Positions 18,236-27,444 of a stretch of 64,000 nt of DNA are shown here, piece after piece. Within the stretch, counting starts at the first letter, position 1. Every line of letters begins with the position of its first letter. The stretch is from Stanieria sp. NIES-3757 (GTDB lineage Bacteria > Cyanobacteriota > Cyanobacteriia > Cyanobacteriales > Xenococcaceae), in the NCBI GenBank assembly GCA_002355455.1, contig AP017375.1:1922001-1986000 (forward strand), written 5' to 3'. The position numbers were made by a program, and so were the translations under genes. The notes beneath the pieces are model-generated. The model saw nothing but the letters and a program-made list of their open reading frames with translations. It did not search any database and had not been told where the DNA came from.

Positions 18236-19084
18236 TTAATTCAATTGATGTCCAGTCAGTTTGACAAATATATCTTCCAAATTAGAATCCCGAACCATGA
18301 CACCCGTTTTATCGGGTAAAGAATCAAGATATTGATTTGCCTCAGCTACCGTCGCGAAAAATTGATAATCAATGCGGTCGCCTTGTTGTTTAACCACAAT
18401 AGCTTTACCATAATGAGAACGAAACTGCTCTAATGTACCCAGTTCAATCAGTTTACCCGCATCCATAATTCCAATGCGATCGCATAAAAACTCTACTTCT
18501 TCCATGTAGTGAGTAGTCAATAAAATTGTCATACCCCGCTGATTCAAATCTTGAATGATTTCCCAGAGACGACGACGGGTTTGGGGGTCTAATCCTACTG
18601 TTGGCTCATCCAAAAACAAAATGCTTGGTTGATGAAGTAACGCTCTAGCAATTTGTAAACGGCGTTTCATTCCGCCAGAAAGAGTTTTGACTAAAGCATC
18701 CTTTTTATTTTCTAAAGCAACATATTCTAACCAACGATTAATTCTTTGTTGTCTTTCAGGATTGGGGATATGATGCATTCGTCCATGAAATTCTAAATTT
18801 TCCCAAACCGAAAGCTCTCCATCTACACTAAGTTGTTGTAAAACAACACCAATACTTCGCTTGACTAAAGTAGAATGATGCGTTATATCATAACCAGCTA
18901 TTTGAATTTTACCCTTACTAGGTTTGGAGAGAGTAATTAACATTTTAATCGTAGTAGATTTTCCCGCTCCATTTGGTCCGAGTAGACCAAATATTTCTCC
19001 TTGTTTAATTGAAAAAGAAAGATTATCAACTACAGGTACTTGATTATAAATTTTATAAACATTTTCTAAAGCAACAGCCGTCAT
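18236..19084 (-). CDS. ABC transporter ATP-binding protein (DrrA/CcmA-like)
   Basis: A 282-residue ATPase from ATG 19084. Walker A is G-L-L-G-P-N-G-A-G-K-S-T-T, signature L-S-G-G-M-K-R-R-L, and Walker B L-F-L-D-E-P-T-V-G-L-D, with the H-loop in L-T-T-H-Y-M-E-E-V. The C-terminal 70 residues form the extra domain typical of DrrA-like exporters (V-R-D-S-N-L-E-D-I-F-V-K-L-T-G). These pair with an ABC-2 permease for drug or lipid-type export. No permease gene is adjacent, so the partner is encoded elsewhere. Confidence 0.9.
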   Translation of the reverse strand: MTAVALENVYKIYNQVPVVDNLSFSIKQGEIFGLLGPNGAGKSTTIKMLITLSKPSKGKIQIAGYDITHHSTLVKRSIGVVLQQLSVDGELSVWENLEFHGRMHHIPNPERQQRINRWLEYVALENKKDALVKTLSGGMKRRLQIARALLHQPSILFLDEPTVGLDPQTRRRLWEIIQDLNQRGMTILLTTHYMEEVEFLCDRIGIMDAGKLIELGTLEQFRSHYGKAIVVKQQGDRIDYQFFATVAEANQYLDSLPDKTGVMVRDSNLEDIFVKLTGHQLN

Positions 19085-19196
19085 CGATCTGCTCAATTTT
19101 GATATTTTAAAGTTAAATTACAACAAGACAATGTTATGATTTTGCCAACCAAATTTATTTGAATCAAACTACTAATAATTAATGCAAATTAATCGC

Positions 19197-19481
19197 TTAA
19201 TCAAGTGAGCCAAAAATCAACTTATCTAAATCATCTTCTAATTGTTCAATTTCTGTTAAAGTTTGCCAGCCAGCTTGCCAGAGAGAACAATCTTTTAATT
19301 GTTGAGCATTAATCCAAAAACGTGTTTGAGGATCGCAAGAAGCTACCATTTCAGCAAAAATCCATTTACCTCGATTTTGTCGATTGATAACTTGAAAATG
19401 CCTCCAACCCCAAGTTTTTTGTTTTGCTGTCCACTTAGAACCAAGTAAATAAGGGAACTTTTGTTTCTGTTTTTTCGACAT
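19197..19481 (-). CDS. Trp-rich conserved protein (TIGR02450-like)
   Basis: A 94-residue protein from ATG 19481. It is rich in Trp (about eight residues), including G-S-K-W-T-A-K, W-G-W-R-H-F-Q-V, K-W-I-F-A-E-M and W-Q-A-G-W. This matches the small TIGR02450 family of tryptophan-rich proteins found in cyanobacteria and some proteobacteria. The function is not known. It is divergent from the Wza-like gene, with only about 65 bp between starts, so the promoters are packed tightly. Confidence 0.7.
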   Translation of the reverse strand: MSKKQKQKFPYLLGSKWTAKQKTWGWRHFQVINRQNRGKWIFAEMVASCDPQTRFWINAQQLKDCSLWQAGWQTLTEIEQLEDDLDKLIFGSLD

Positions 19482-19548
19482 TTTAACTTCTAGCAATAAT
19501 AATGATAATCTAGTCGCAATAATGTATTTTACAAATTGTGATCTTTTT

Positions 19549-21081
19549 ATGAAGATAAACTCTGTTGTTCAAAAATTATTTACCAATCAAGTGTATCAAT
19601 TATCGTCACTAACAGTAGCTTTATTAGTTGCTGCTCAATTAACTCCAGTAATTGCTCAACCAACACCTACGCAATCTCCGAGTAATACTACAGAAGCAAC
19701 AGATAATACTCCTATTCCAGGAGCAATAACTAATCCTTCTTCTGGAGCAAACAATAATATTAATGGTATCAACACAGAAACTGATTACACTCTTGGACCT
19801 GGAGATCAAATTAAATTAGATATCTTTCAAGTAGCAGAGTATAGCGGTGAGTATCCTGTTTTAGTAGATGGGACTATCAGCATACCTTTAGTAGGTAAAG
19901 TTAATGTTAATGGTTTAACTCTTAAAGAAACTTCCGATCTAGTTTCCGAAAAATACAAATTGTATTTAAAACGTCCTGTGGTTACTGTTGGTTTAATCTC
20001 TCCTCGTCCGATGAATATTACTATTGCTGGAGAAGTAAACGACCCGGGTTCTTATAAAGTAAACTTCAGTCAAACTAAAGAATTTCCTACTGCTGTCTCT
20101 ATGGTCAGGCAAGCTGGAGGAATTACTACCCTGGCTGATATCCGTAATGTTCAAGTGAGAAGAAAGGTTAGAGGTGCAGAACAGGTATTTTCTGTTAATG
20201 CCTGGAAACTTTTTGAGGAAGGCAGATTAGACGATTTGCGTTTAAGGGATGGAGATACCCTGTTTATCCCTACTGTTAAAGAGGTTAATCTACAAGAAAT
20301 AGAAAGATTAGCCAGTGCTGGTGCAACCTTTGGTGTAGAAAATGAAATTCAAGTTGCTATAATCGGAGAAATTTATCGTCCTGGTAGATATACTGTTCAA
20401 CCGCGCTCGACCCAGAAAACTAATCTAAATCAAGCCGAGCAAACTCAAAGCGAGCAGACAGGCGGAAATTTGCCGCCAAGACTTAGTGATGCTTTAGCTT
20501 TAGCAGGAGGGATTAAGCCATTAGCTAACGTCAAAAAAGTAGAAGTAGAAAGACAAACTTGGGATGGACAAAAGAAAACAGTAACTGTTGATTTATGGAA
20601 TTTACTTCAACAAGGAGATCAAAAACAAGATTTAATCTTACAAGAAGGTGATAGCATTAAAATCCCGCAAGCAGAGCAGTTATCTCCCGAAGATTCAGAG
20701 ACTCTAGCATCAGCTACCTTTTCTCCTGATGTGATTAAAGTTAATGTCGTGGGAGAAGTTGGTACTCCTGGACCGGTAGAAGTTCCTCCTAATACTCCTT
20801 TAAACCAAGCGATCTTAGCAGCAGGTGGCTTTGATGCTCAACGCGCTAAAACAGGCAATGTAGAATTAGTTAGACTCAACCCCAACGGTACAGTTACCAA
20901 ACGTCAAATTCAAGTTGATTTTGCCAGTGGCATTAATGATGAAAATAATCCTACTTTGAGAAATAATGATGTAGTTGTAGTTAGTCGTTCAGGATTAGCT
21001 TCAGTAAGTGATACTACTGGTTCAATCTTTAATCCAATTGGGGGAGCTTTAGGTGTTGTAAGATTGCTTTTTGGGTTATAA
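19549..21081 (+). CDS. Polysaccharide export outer-membrane protein (Wza-like, SLBB repeats)
   Basis: About 510 residues from ATG 19549; an ATG nine codons upstream is possible but gives a poor signal peptide. A signal peptide is visible (basic M-K-I-N, hydrophobic A-L-L-V-A-A, cleavage near V-I-A-Q). The poly-export domain follows (Y-T-L-G-P-G-D-Q-I-K-L-D), then three SLBB-type beta-grasp segments (M-N-I-T-I-A-G-E-V; V-A-I-I-G-E-I-Y-R-P-G; V-N-V-V-G-E-V). Wza-like proteins form the outer-membrane pore of capsule or exopolysaccharide export. The next gene encodes the Wzc-like partner, 106 bp downstream. Confidence 0.92.
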   Translation: MKINSVVQKLFTNQVYQLSSLTVALLVAAQLTPVIAQPTPTQSPSNTTEATDNTPIPGAITNPSSGANNNINGINTETDYTLGPGDQIKLDIFQVAEYSGEYPVLVDGTISIPLVGKVNVNGLTLKETSDLVSEKYKLYLKRPVVTVGLISPRPMNITIAGEVNDPGSYKVNFSQTKEFPTAVSMVRQAGGITTLADIRNVQVRRKVRGAEQVFSVNAWKLFEEGRLDDLRLRDGDTLFIPTVKEVNLQEIERLASAGATFGVENEIQVAIIGEIYRPGRYTVQPRSTQKTNLNQAEQTQSEQTGGNLPPRLSDALALAGGIKPLANVKKVEVERQTWDGQKKTVTVDLWNLLQQGDQKQDLILQEGDSIKIPQAEQLSPEDSETLASATFSPDVIKVNVVGEVGTPGPVEVPPNTPLNQAILAAGGFDAQRAKTGNVELVRLNPNGTVTKRQIQVDFASGINDENNPTLRNNDVVVVSRSGLASVSDTTGSIFNPIGGALGVVRLLFGL

Positions 21082-21187
21082 ATACTTTTTTCGTAATTAT
21101 GCTGCTCTTACTCTGACATAATTATTAGGGCAGCATTACATCAAGTTCCATATCATGAAAGATTCCGTGTTGTGAGGAATATTAATA

Positions 21188-23560
21188 ATGCAAAATGCGG
21201 GCTCCGATCGCTCTGTTTATCTCAATAAAATCAATGGTAATGGCAATGGCAACGGTAATTATCTATATACTATGCCTCCTGTCATCGATCATACTGCGAT
21301 TGAAGAAGATGAAGACAGTATCGATCTGCGTCAACTTTTAAACGTAGTCAAACATCGTTTACGTCTAATTACTGCTGTAGTAGTTGGCGTTACGACACTT
21401 ACAGCTCTTTGGACATTTACCCAAGAACCTAAGTATCGTGGTAGTTTTCAAGTCTTAGTCGAACCAGTTACTAATGAAAAAACAGGAGAAAATTCTTTAG
21501 AAAATCCTTTGACTATTTTGGGGGGAGAATGGCAAGGCTTAGATTACGATACCCAAATTGAGGTCTTGCGTAGTCCCAATGTCATGAATCCGATTATTAA
21601 TACTTTAGAAAAGAAATATCCTGAAATTACTTACGATGAATTAATTAGGGAAAATAAATCTCCCCTAAAAATTGAGCGAATTGACGAAACTAAAATCCTA
21701 GAAATATCTTATACTGACCCCGATCCTCAAAAAATTCAATTCGTTCTTAATAATTTATCTCAAGCTTATTTAACTTATTCATTAGAAGAAAGAAGAGTAG
21801 AAGTTAAACAAGGAATTGAATTTGTTGAACAACAATTACCTGGAGTTCGAGCTAGAGTAGATGAGCTACAAGAAAAACTGCAAAACTTTCGCCAAAAATA
21901 CAATCTTCTCGATCCCGACCAACAAGCAAGTCTCTTATCCACAAATTTAGTTAATTTTGAAGAAAAATTTTTTGAAGTTAAAACTCAACTTAATGAAACC
22001 AGGTCTTTATATGCTAACCTACAGCGACAAATAGGCTTAGAACCTAATCAAGCGATCGCAGGTAGTTATTTAAGTGAATCTCCTCGTTATCAAAATTTAC
22101 TGAACGAATTACAACAAGTAGAAGTAGAATTAGCCAAAGAATCGGCTCGTTTTCAACCTGCCAACCCTGTAGTTCAAGCTCTTCAAGATAAACGACAGGA
22201 ATTACTTCCTCTATTGCAACAAGAAGCAATGAGGGTTTTAGGAGATAAGTTTTCTCAAGAAATACAAGATTCTTCTTCAATGGCTTCTCCTAGTACTCTT
22301 CGTTTAGAACTCAATAAGCAGTTGATTAATACTGCCAATCAAATTGAAACTTTAAAACTGCGTGAACAAGCATTACAACAAGCGATCGCACAATTAAATG
22401 GCTTAACTAAACAAATGCCTGTAATTGCTCGTCAATATACAGATATACAACGTCAACTAATTGTTGCGACAGAAAGTTTAAACCGTTTTCTAGCAGCAGA
22501 AGAAAAACTTCAACTCCAGGCTGCTCAACAAGCTTTACCCTGGCAATTAATCGCTAACCCTTTACTAGAAGAGGATCCTGTATCTCCAAATCCTCCTCGC
22601 AATCTAGCACTAGGTTTAATTGGCGGAATTTGTCTAGGATTAGGTGCTGCTTTACTTGCCGAGCGTCTAGATCCTGTTTTCCACGATACAGAAGAATTAA
22701 AAGATTCTGTTAAGTTACCACTTCTAGGTTCTATTCCTTTACAAAAAGAGTTAAAACCTCTTGAATTATTGACAGAATCAGAAACTAAACCAGTCGGCTT
22801 ACCTCAGCTACAAATTGGCAATAATACCCTCAATTTAACGCCTAAAACCGAAGAAAAAGCAACTTCAGGAGGCAAACGTAATTGGTATAATGCTTCGCCG
22901 TTTTTAGAAGCATTTCGTTCTCTCAGTACCAATATTAAGCTACTAGGTTCTGATAGTCCGATTAATTCAATTGTCATTAGTTCTTCAATTCCTTCTGAAG
23001 GTAAATCGACGATTTCTTCTCATCTTGCTCAAGCAGCAGCAGCAATGGGACAAAAAGTTTTATTAATTGATGCTGATTTACGTCGTCCTCAAGTTCATCG
23101 TTGGATGGGACTTAACAACACAGAAGGGTTAAGTAATGTCTTAGCAACTGGTTTGGATGTAAACGCAGCTATTCAAAAAGTTCCCCATTGGGATAATTTA
23201 TCGGTTCTTACTGCTGGAGATATTCCTCCAGATCCAACTCGCTTGCTTTCTTCTAAACGAATGCAAGATTTGATGGAAGAATTACAACATGAAGGTCAAT
23301 ATGATTTTATTATTTACGATACTCCTCCCATCCTAGGATTTGCTGATGGAAGAATTTTGGCTGGTCGTACTAATGGAGTAGTATTAGTCATCAGGATGAA
23401 TAAAACTGACCGCTCGTTACTGAAACAAAACATTGATAATTTAAAAATGTCTAATTTCCCAGTTTTGGGTATCATAGCCAATCAGGTTAATCGTAGTTCT
23501 AATGGCTCTTCTTATTACTATAATCACTATTACGCGGAGCGAGACGACTCTAAAAGTTAG
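21188..23560 (+). CDS. Wzc-like polysaccharide co-polymerase / BY-type tyrosine kinase
   Basis: A 790-residue inner-membrane protein. The N-terminal Wzz domain has a first membrane span near 65-85 and a periplasmic coiled-coil region (200-440). The second span is near 480-500. The cytosolic kinase domain has a P-loop with S-E-G-K-S-T (about 603-608) and Walker A' L-L-I-D-A-D-L-R-R-P (about 627). The C terminus carries a tyrosine cluster (S-Y-Y-Y-N-H-Y-Y), the usual autophosphorylation tail. It controls chain length and export together with the upstream Wza-like gene. The Shine-Dalgarno sequence GAGGAA lies 8-9 nt before ATG. Confidence 0.93.
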   Translation: MQNAGSDRSVYLNKINGNGNGNGNYLYTMPPVIDHTAIEEDEDSIDLRQLLNVVKHRLRLITAVVVGVTTLTALWTFTQEPKYRGSFQVLVEPVTNEKTGENSLENPLTILGGEWQGLDYDTQIEVLRSPNVMNPIINTLEKKYPEITYDELIRENKSPLKIERIDETKILEISYTDPDPQKIQFVLNNLSQAYLTYSLEERRVEVKQGIEFVEQQLPGVRARVDELQEKLQNFRQKYNLLDPDQQASLLSTNLVNFEEKFFEVKTQLNETRSLYANLQRQIGLEPNQAIAGSYLSESPRYQNLLNELQQVEVELAKESARFQPANPVVQALQDKRQELLPLLQQEAMRVLGDKFSQEIQDSSSMASPSTLRLELNKQLINTANQIETLKLREQALQQAIAQLNGLTKQMPVIARQYTDIQRQLIVATESLNRFLAAEEKLQLQAAQQALPWQLIANPLLEEDPVSPNPPRNLALGLIGGICLGLGAALLAERLDPVFHDTEELKDSVKLPLLGSIPLQKELKPLELLTESETKPVGLPQLQIGNNTLNLTPKTEEKATSGGKRNWYNASPFLEAFRSLSTNIKLLGSDSPINSIVISSSIPSEGKSTISSHLAQAAAAMGQKVLLIDADLRRPQVHRWMGLNNTEGLSNVLATGLDVNAAIQKVPHWDNLSVLTAGDIPPDPTRLLSSKRMQDLMEELQHEGQYDFIIYDTPPILGFADGRILAGRTNGVVLVIRMNKTDRSLLKQNIDNLKMSNFPVLGIIANQVNRSSNGSSYYYNHYYAERDDSKS

Positions 23561-23826
23561 AAGTTATGTGATTGGTGGAGAAAGACAGGAGGAAAAGACA
23601 AGTTAGAAGCAAGTAAGTTTATTTAGACCGATTAACAGACCTGATCTAAAACTCTGTCTTAACTAAATGCGAAATCAATCAAACAACTTGCTTACCAGAA
23701 CATGAACAACAAAGTTGGTGAGTTTGTCTTTTCTAAAAAATGTGCAATTGATCTACGTATAAGTTTACTATTAATTGTAAAAATATATTGCAATTTTTGC
23801 TTGATGGCAAATAGATCAGTAAAGTC

Positions 23827-24360
23827 GTGGATACAACAATTATTTCTTCTACTTTCCTACTAACCCTATTAATGACAGTAGGATTATTTTTCTTTATTCG
23901 AGCTTCGGTTAAAGACCGTACTAAAAAAATTCAATTTTTATCAACTGAATCAGAGGAAATTTTATGGCAAAAATTACAACAATATTTTAAAACAAGAGCT
24001 TATCGAGTAATTGATTGGGATAAAGAAAAAAAACAAGTCACCTTAGAAGGTTTTGTTCAGCCTAGTTGGTTTTTAGCAATTTTTTTAACAATTCTAGCTG
24101 CGATAGGTTTATCTTGTTTGGCGTTAGTACTCTTCTGGGTTTATCCCGCTGTAGGTAATTTAGTCTGGGGATTAATTATTCTAGCTCCTCTGGCAGGTAT
24201 TTTTTATTGGCGAAAAGCCGGAAGATTAGAACAGGTTTCCCTATCAATCCAGACAGATTTAAAGTTACAACCAAACCAATCAAATCTTTTAACTGTAACC
24301 GCTCATCGAGATGAATTACTGCAACTGCAACAGAATTTATCTTTGCAATTAGTTGAGTAA
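23827..24360 (+). CDS. CCB1-like cofactor assembly of complex C protein
   Basis: A 177-residue membrane protein starting at GTG 23827. A first span (S-T-F-L-L-T-L-L-M-T-V-G-L-F-F-F-I-R-A-S) and the following V-K-D-R-T segment are characteristic of the CCB1 family (PF12046 from memory). Two further spans lie around residues 80-125. CCB proteins attach heme ci covalently to cytochrome b6 of the b6f complex in oxygenic phototrophs. The role here is inferred from family resemblance. It ends 18 bp before a palindromic hairpin. Confidence 0.75.
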   Translation: MDTTIISSTFLLTLLMTVGLFFFIRASVKDRTKKIQFLSTESEEILWQKLQQYFKTRAYRVIDWDKEKKQVTLEGFVQPSWFLAIFLTILAAIGLSCLALVLFWVYPAVGNLVWGLIILAPLAGIFYWRKAGRLEQVSLSIQTDLKLQPNQSNLLTVTAHRDELLQLQQNLSLQLVE

Positions 24361-24377
24361 TCGACCTTTATGCGAAA

Positions 24378-24413
24378 AATAGAGACGCTTTAAATATTAA
24401 CAACGTCTCTATT
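24378..24413. repeat. GAGACG-family palindrome, possible bidirectional terminator
   Basis: AATAGAGACG (24378-24387) pairs with CGTCTCTATT (24404-24413); the loop is 16 nt. It sits between two convergent genes, so it may stop transcription. It belongs to the window's GAGACG palindrome family. Confidence 0.7.
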
Positions 24414-24422
24414 AGTTTTATT

Positions 24423-24455
24423 AAAAAAAACCAGAGAATTGAGACTAACTCTCAA
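24423..24455 (-). terminator. Terminator of the DUF3155 gene
   Basis: On the minus strand TTGAGA-gttag-TCTCAA (24455-24439) forms a 6-bp stem that includes the stop codon region, followed by a run of eight T (24430-24423). The stem is weak but the T run is clear. Confidence 0.55.
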
Positions 24456-24778
24456 CGACTACTGGTAACTGCAACAGTTTTTTTCTTATCTTGTTCTTTA
24501 ATTTCTAAAGATTGCAAACTAGGGAAAAGAAAATGATTTTCTTCAACGTATTGCGCACCAAATAAACCTTTTTCCGCCCAAAAGTATCGATCTGTGGTAT
24601 GCTCGTTTCTTCTGACTACTAATAAAGCTGGAGGAGCAATCCCCAAAGAAGCAATATATTTACGAGCTGCTGTTACTGGTTTATCATTGCCACTTTCAAT
24701 ATTATAATGAGGGACTAGCTCTAGAATTTTGCGTCCTTCCTGACGACGGCGGCTTTTACGTTTACGTTTCCTTGCCAA
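24452..24778 (-). CDS. DUF3155 family cyanobacterial protein
   Basis: A 108-residue protein. The start is chosen as TTG 24778 because an excellent Shine-Dalgarno sequence (AGGAGGT) lies about 6 nt upstream and homologs begin with A-R-K/R-R-K-R-K-S. The longer open frame upstream has no such support. The very basic N terminus (R-K-R-K-R-K-S-R-R-R-Q-E-G-R) is followed by the conserved core F-W-A-E-K-G-L-F-G-A-Q-Y-V-E-E-N. The family is restricted to cyanobacteria and has no known function; the basic head suggests nucleic-acid or ribosome contact. Confidence 0.85.
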   Translation of the reverse strand: MARKRKRKSRRRQEGRKILELVPHYNIESGNDKPVTAARKYIASLGIAPPALLVVRRNEHTTDRYFWAEKGLFGAQYVEENHFLFPSLQSLEIKEQDKKKTVAVTSSR

Positions 24779-25023
24779 CCCAGCACCTCCTATTTTTACC
24801 CTAAAACCTGTATTTATAGTTACAAAACCCGAGCAAATTGTATCGTGATAAGCAAAAAAAATCAACTAGCTAAATCCTTCGATTAACCAAAGGCAATCGT
24901 TGTCATATTCCAAGGTAATTTAATCTTTTGACATACTAATGAACCCCAAAAAAAGATATAAAAATTAATAAAGTTTAGTTGAATTTCGCTCACATTATTT
25001 TTCAACTCCAAATTTGTTGTTCA

Positions 25024-26346
25024 ATGTCTTATTCGTTTATCTCTGCTAGTGCCGATTTTACTACTCTCTGTCAAGCTCAACTAGAATTACTGAGTCGAGG
25101 AGTGGGAGTGGTTTGGAGTGCGGTGTATTTAACTGAAGAGCTAGTAGAAAATAAACAAGGAAGATTAGTTCCTTTAGCAATTTATCCTCGAAATTTGCTC
25201 GAGGGAGGGGAAGAATTACCAAATATTAGTTTCAATAAAAATTTAGAACAATTAACAACTCAAGTTCAATTATCTTCCTTTCCTTTGTTGGAAGGAACAA
25301 TTGTTGAAAACCGCCTTGCTCATTCTGAAATAGAACAAAATTCTCAGGTTAACAAACAGTTAATTTTGCCTTTAATTTATGACACTAGAGTGATGGGTGT
25401 ATTAGTTAGCCAAAAAGATGAAGATTGGCAACCAAAAGAATTAGAACAAATTGAAAAAATAGCTCAAACTTTAGCAATTGCTCGTTTTTTAGATCACCGT
25501 TATCAATGGTATCAAAAACAATTAGCTACACAAGAAACTTTACGCCAAATTGAGCAAGATAGATTGGATGATTTATTGCATCAATTACGCAATCCACTGA
25601 CTGCTTTAAAAACTTTTAGTAAACTATTAATTAAAAGGTTATTACCAGAAGACCGCAATCAATCTGTTGCCAAGAGTATTTTACGAGAAAGCGATCGATT
25701 ACAGGAATTATTACAACAATTTGAAACAGAAACTGAAGCAGAAGCCGAAGCAAATAACCAATTAACTTTAAGTACCACTTCGGTACGTTTATCAACGGAT
25801 ATTCCTAAATCTAAGAATTTTTTACTACCTGGAAATGTTTCAGAATTAAAAGCAGTATCAGTATTAGATGTATTAGAAACCTTATTAATTTCCTTGAGAG
25901 AAATTGCAGCCGAAAAAAATCTAGAATTAATCACTGATTTACCTCAGTATTTACCAATGGTAATGGCTAATGCTCAAGCTTTAAGGGAAGTTTTCAATAA
26001 TTTAATCGATAATGCTATAAAATATACTCCACCTGGTGGAAAAGTTAAAATTTCTTCAATCGAGAAATTAGACCAAGCACAACAAAATTGGTTAGGAATT
26101 ACTATTAGTGATAGTGGTTATGGTATTCCTTGTGAAGAGCGAAACAAAATTTTTGAACGTCATTATCGTGGTATTCAAACTCAAAGTGATATTCCTGGAA
26201 GCGGTTTAGGGTTAGCAATTGCCAAAGATTTAATAGAAAAAATGAGAGGACAAATTGAAATAATTAGTCCTAATAATATCGAAAAAAATACTAGTTTACC
26301 TGGAACAACAATGATTGTCTGGTTAGTTGTCGCTTTGGAAAACTAG
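25024..26346 (+). CDS. Sensor histidine kinase with N-terminal GAF-like domain
   Basis: About 440 residues from ATG 25024. Residues 1-155 resemble a GAF-like sensor (L-I-L-P-L-I-Y-D-T-R-V-M-G-V-L). The dimerisation and phosphoacceptor motif L-L-H-Q-L-R-N-P-L-T-A-L has H186. ATPase boxes are N-L-I-D-N-A-I-K-Y-T-P-P-G-G (N), I-S-D-S-G-Y-G-I-P (G1) and G-S-G-L-G-L-A-I-A-K (G2). No membrane span is evident, so it is probably soluble. No response regulator gene is nearby (orphan kinase). The signal is unknown. Confidence 0.9.
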   Translation: MSYSFISASADFTTLCQAQLELLSRGVGVVWSAVYLTEELVENKQGRLVPLAIYPRNLLEGGEELPNISFNKNLEQLTTQVQLSSFPLLEGTIVENRLAHSEIEQNSQVNKQLILPLIYDTRVMGVLVSQKDEDWQPKELEQIEKIAQTLAIARFLDHRYQWYQKQLATQETLRQIEQDRLDDLLHQLRNPLTALKTFSKLLIKRLLPEDRNQSVAKSILRESDRLQELLQQFETETEAEAEANNQLTLSTTSVRLSTDIPKSKNFLLPGNVSELKAVSVLDVLETLLISLREIAAEKNLELITDLPQYLPMVMANAQALREVFNNLIDNAIKYTPPGGKVKISSIEKLDQAQQNWLGITISDSGYGIPCEERNKIFERHYRGIQTQSDIPGSGLGLAIAKDLIEKMRGQIEIISPNNIEKNTSLPGTTMIVWLVVALEN

Positions 26347-26449
26347 TATTAATAATTTAGTCAAACTTTGATTAAGGTTTTGGTAAATATTTTTAGGCTA
26401 TTATTTTTAAGTCAAATAAAGAAGTTTAAAGACAAACAAAATTTAGCAA

Positions 26450-27337
26450 CTATCCTTTTACACCACTACCAATATCAGTTGGAATAATATATCTTTGAAC
26501 TAAAAGAAATAACAATAAAATTGGTGCGATCGAAATAACTGAACCAGCAGCAATCAGTCGCCAGTCCAGAGAAAAAGTCCCTGCAAGATTAGCCACGCCA
26601 ATAGGCAAAGTATAATATTCAGGGCGGTCAAGAACAACTAAAGGCCAAAGAAAATCACTCCAAGAACCAATAAAGACAAAGATAGCTAACGTAACTAAAG
26701 CAGGACGAATGGCAGGAAGCATAATATGCCACCAAATACCTAATTCTGAACAACCATCAATTCTAGCTGCTTCTTCTAATTCTTTTGGCACGCCTTGAAA
26801 TGCTTGTCGTAATAAAAAAATACCAAAAGCAGAAGCTAAATTAGGAAAAATCACCCCAAGATAAGTATTTCTTAATCCCAGATTAACAACCAGAATATAA
26901 AGCGGAATCATCACAATCTGAAAAGGAATCATAATCGTAGCAACTACCAACGCAAAGATTAATTTTCTACCCTGAAAATTGAGTCGGGCTAAAGGATAAG
27001 CTGCTAGAGAACAAAATAATAAATTTAATCCTACTGTTAATCCAGCTACGATCGCACTATTGATAAGATAAGTACCAAAAGGATAAGTCTGCCAAACTGA
27101 CAGAAAATTCTGTAAAGTTGGTTGCCGAGGCAATAATTGAGGTGGGAAACTAAAGATATCTTCTGTTGGAGATTTGAAAGAAGTCCCAACTAACCATAAT
27201 AAAGGAAATAACATGATTACAGCGATCGCAATTAAACCGATATAGGTCGCTAAAGATTTGCTGATAGTTTGACGAAGTCGAAGTCGGTTCTGTAATTTTA
27301 CAGCAGAGTACTTTTGACCCGATAGATTTTCTGTCAT
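26450..27337 (-). CDS. Sugar ABC transporter permease (MalG family)
   Basis: A 295-residue permease with six predicted spans. The EAA loop that contacts the ATPase reads E-E-A-A-R-I-D-G-C-S-E-L-G-I-W-W-H-I-M-L-P. An extended N-terminal cytosolic segment (about 30 residues) precedes the first span. The family imports sugars, polyols or glycerol-3-phosphate-like solutes together with a MalF-type permease, a binding protein and an ATPase. None of these partners is next to it, so the complex must be encoded elsewhere. Substrate unknown. Confidence 0.9.
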   Translation of the reverse strand: MTENLSGQKYSAVKLQNRLRLRQTISKSLATYIGLIAIAVIMLFPLLWLVGTSFKSPTEDIFSFPPQLLPRQPTLQNFLSVWQTYPFGTYLINSAIVAGLTVGLNLLFCSLAAYPLARLNFQGRKLIFALVVATIMIPFQIVMIPLYILVVNLGLRNTYLGVIFPNLASAFGIFLLRQAFQGVPKELEEAARIDGCSELGIWWHIMLPAIRPALVTLAIFVFIGSWSDFLWPLVVLDRPEYYTLPIGVANLAGTFSLDWRLIAAGSVISIAPILLLFLLVQRYIIPTDIGSGVKG

Positions 27338-27444
27338 TACTCATCCTTTGTCTTTAATTGAAATATTGAAATCATTGTCAATTTTGACAACTAAATTTAC
27401 TGTTAGCTATATCCTATCGATTAGAAAAACATTCTATTAAAAAC

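Noticed and set aside
18236-19084. Part of the Wza/Wzc export system
   Set aside because: It is DrrA-like, on the other strand, and lacks an ABC-2 permease partner typical of capsule export next to it.
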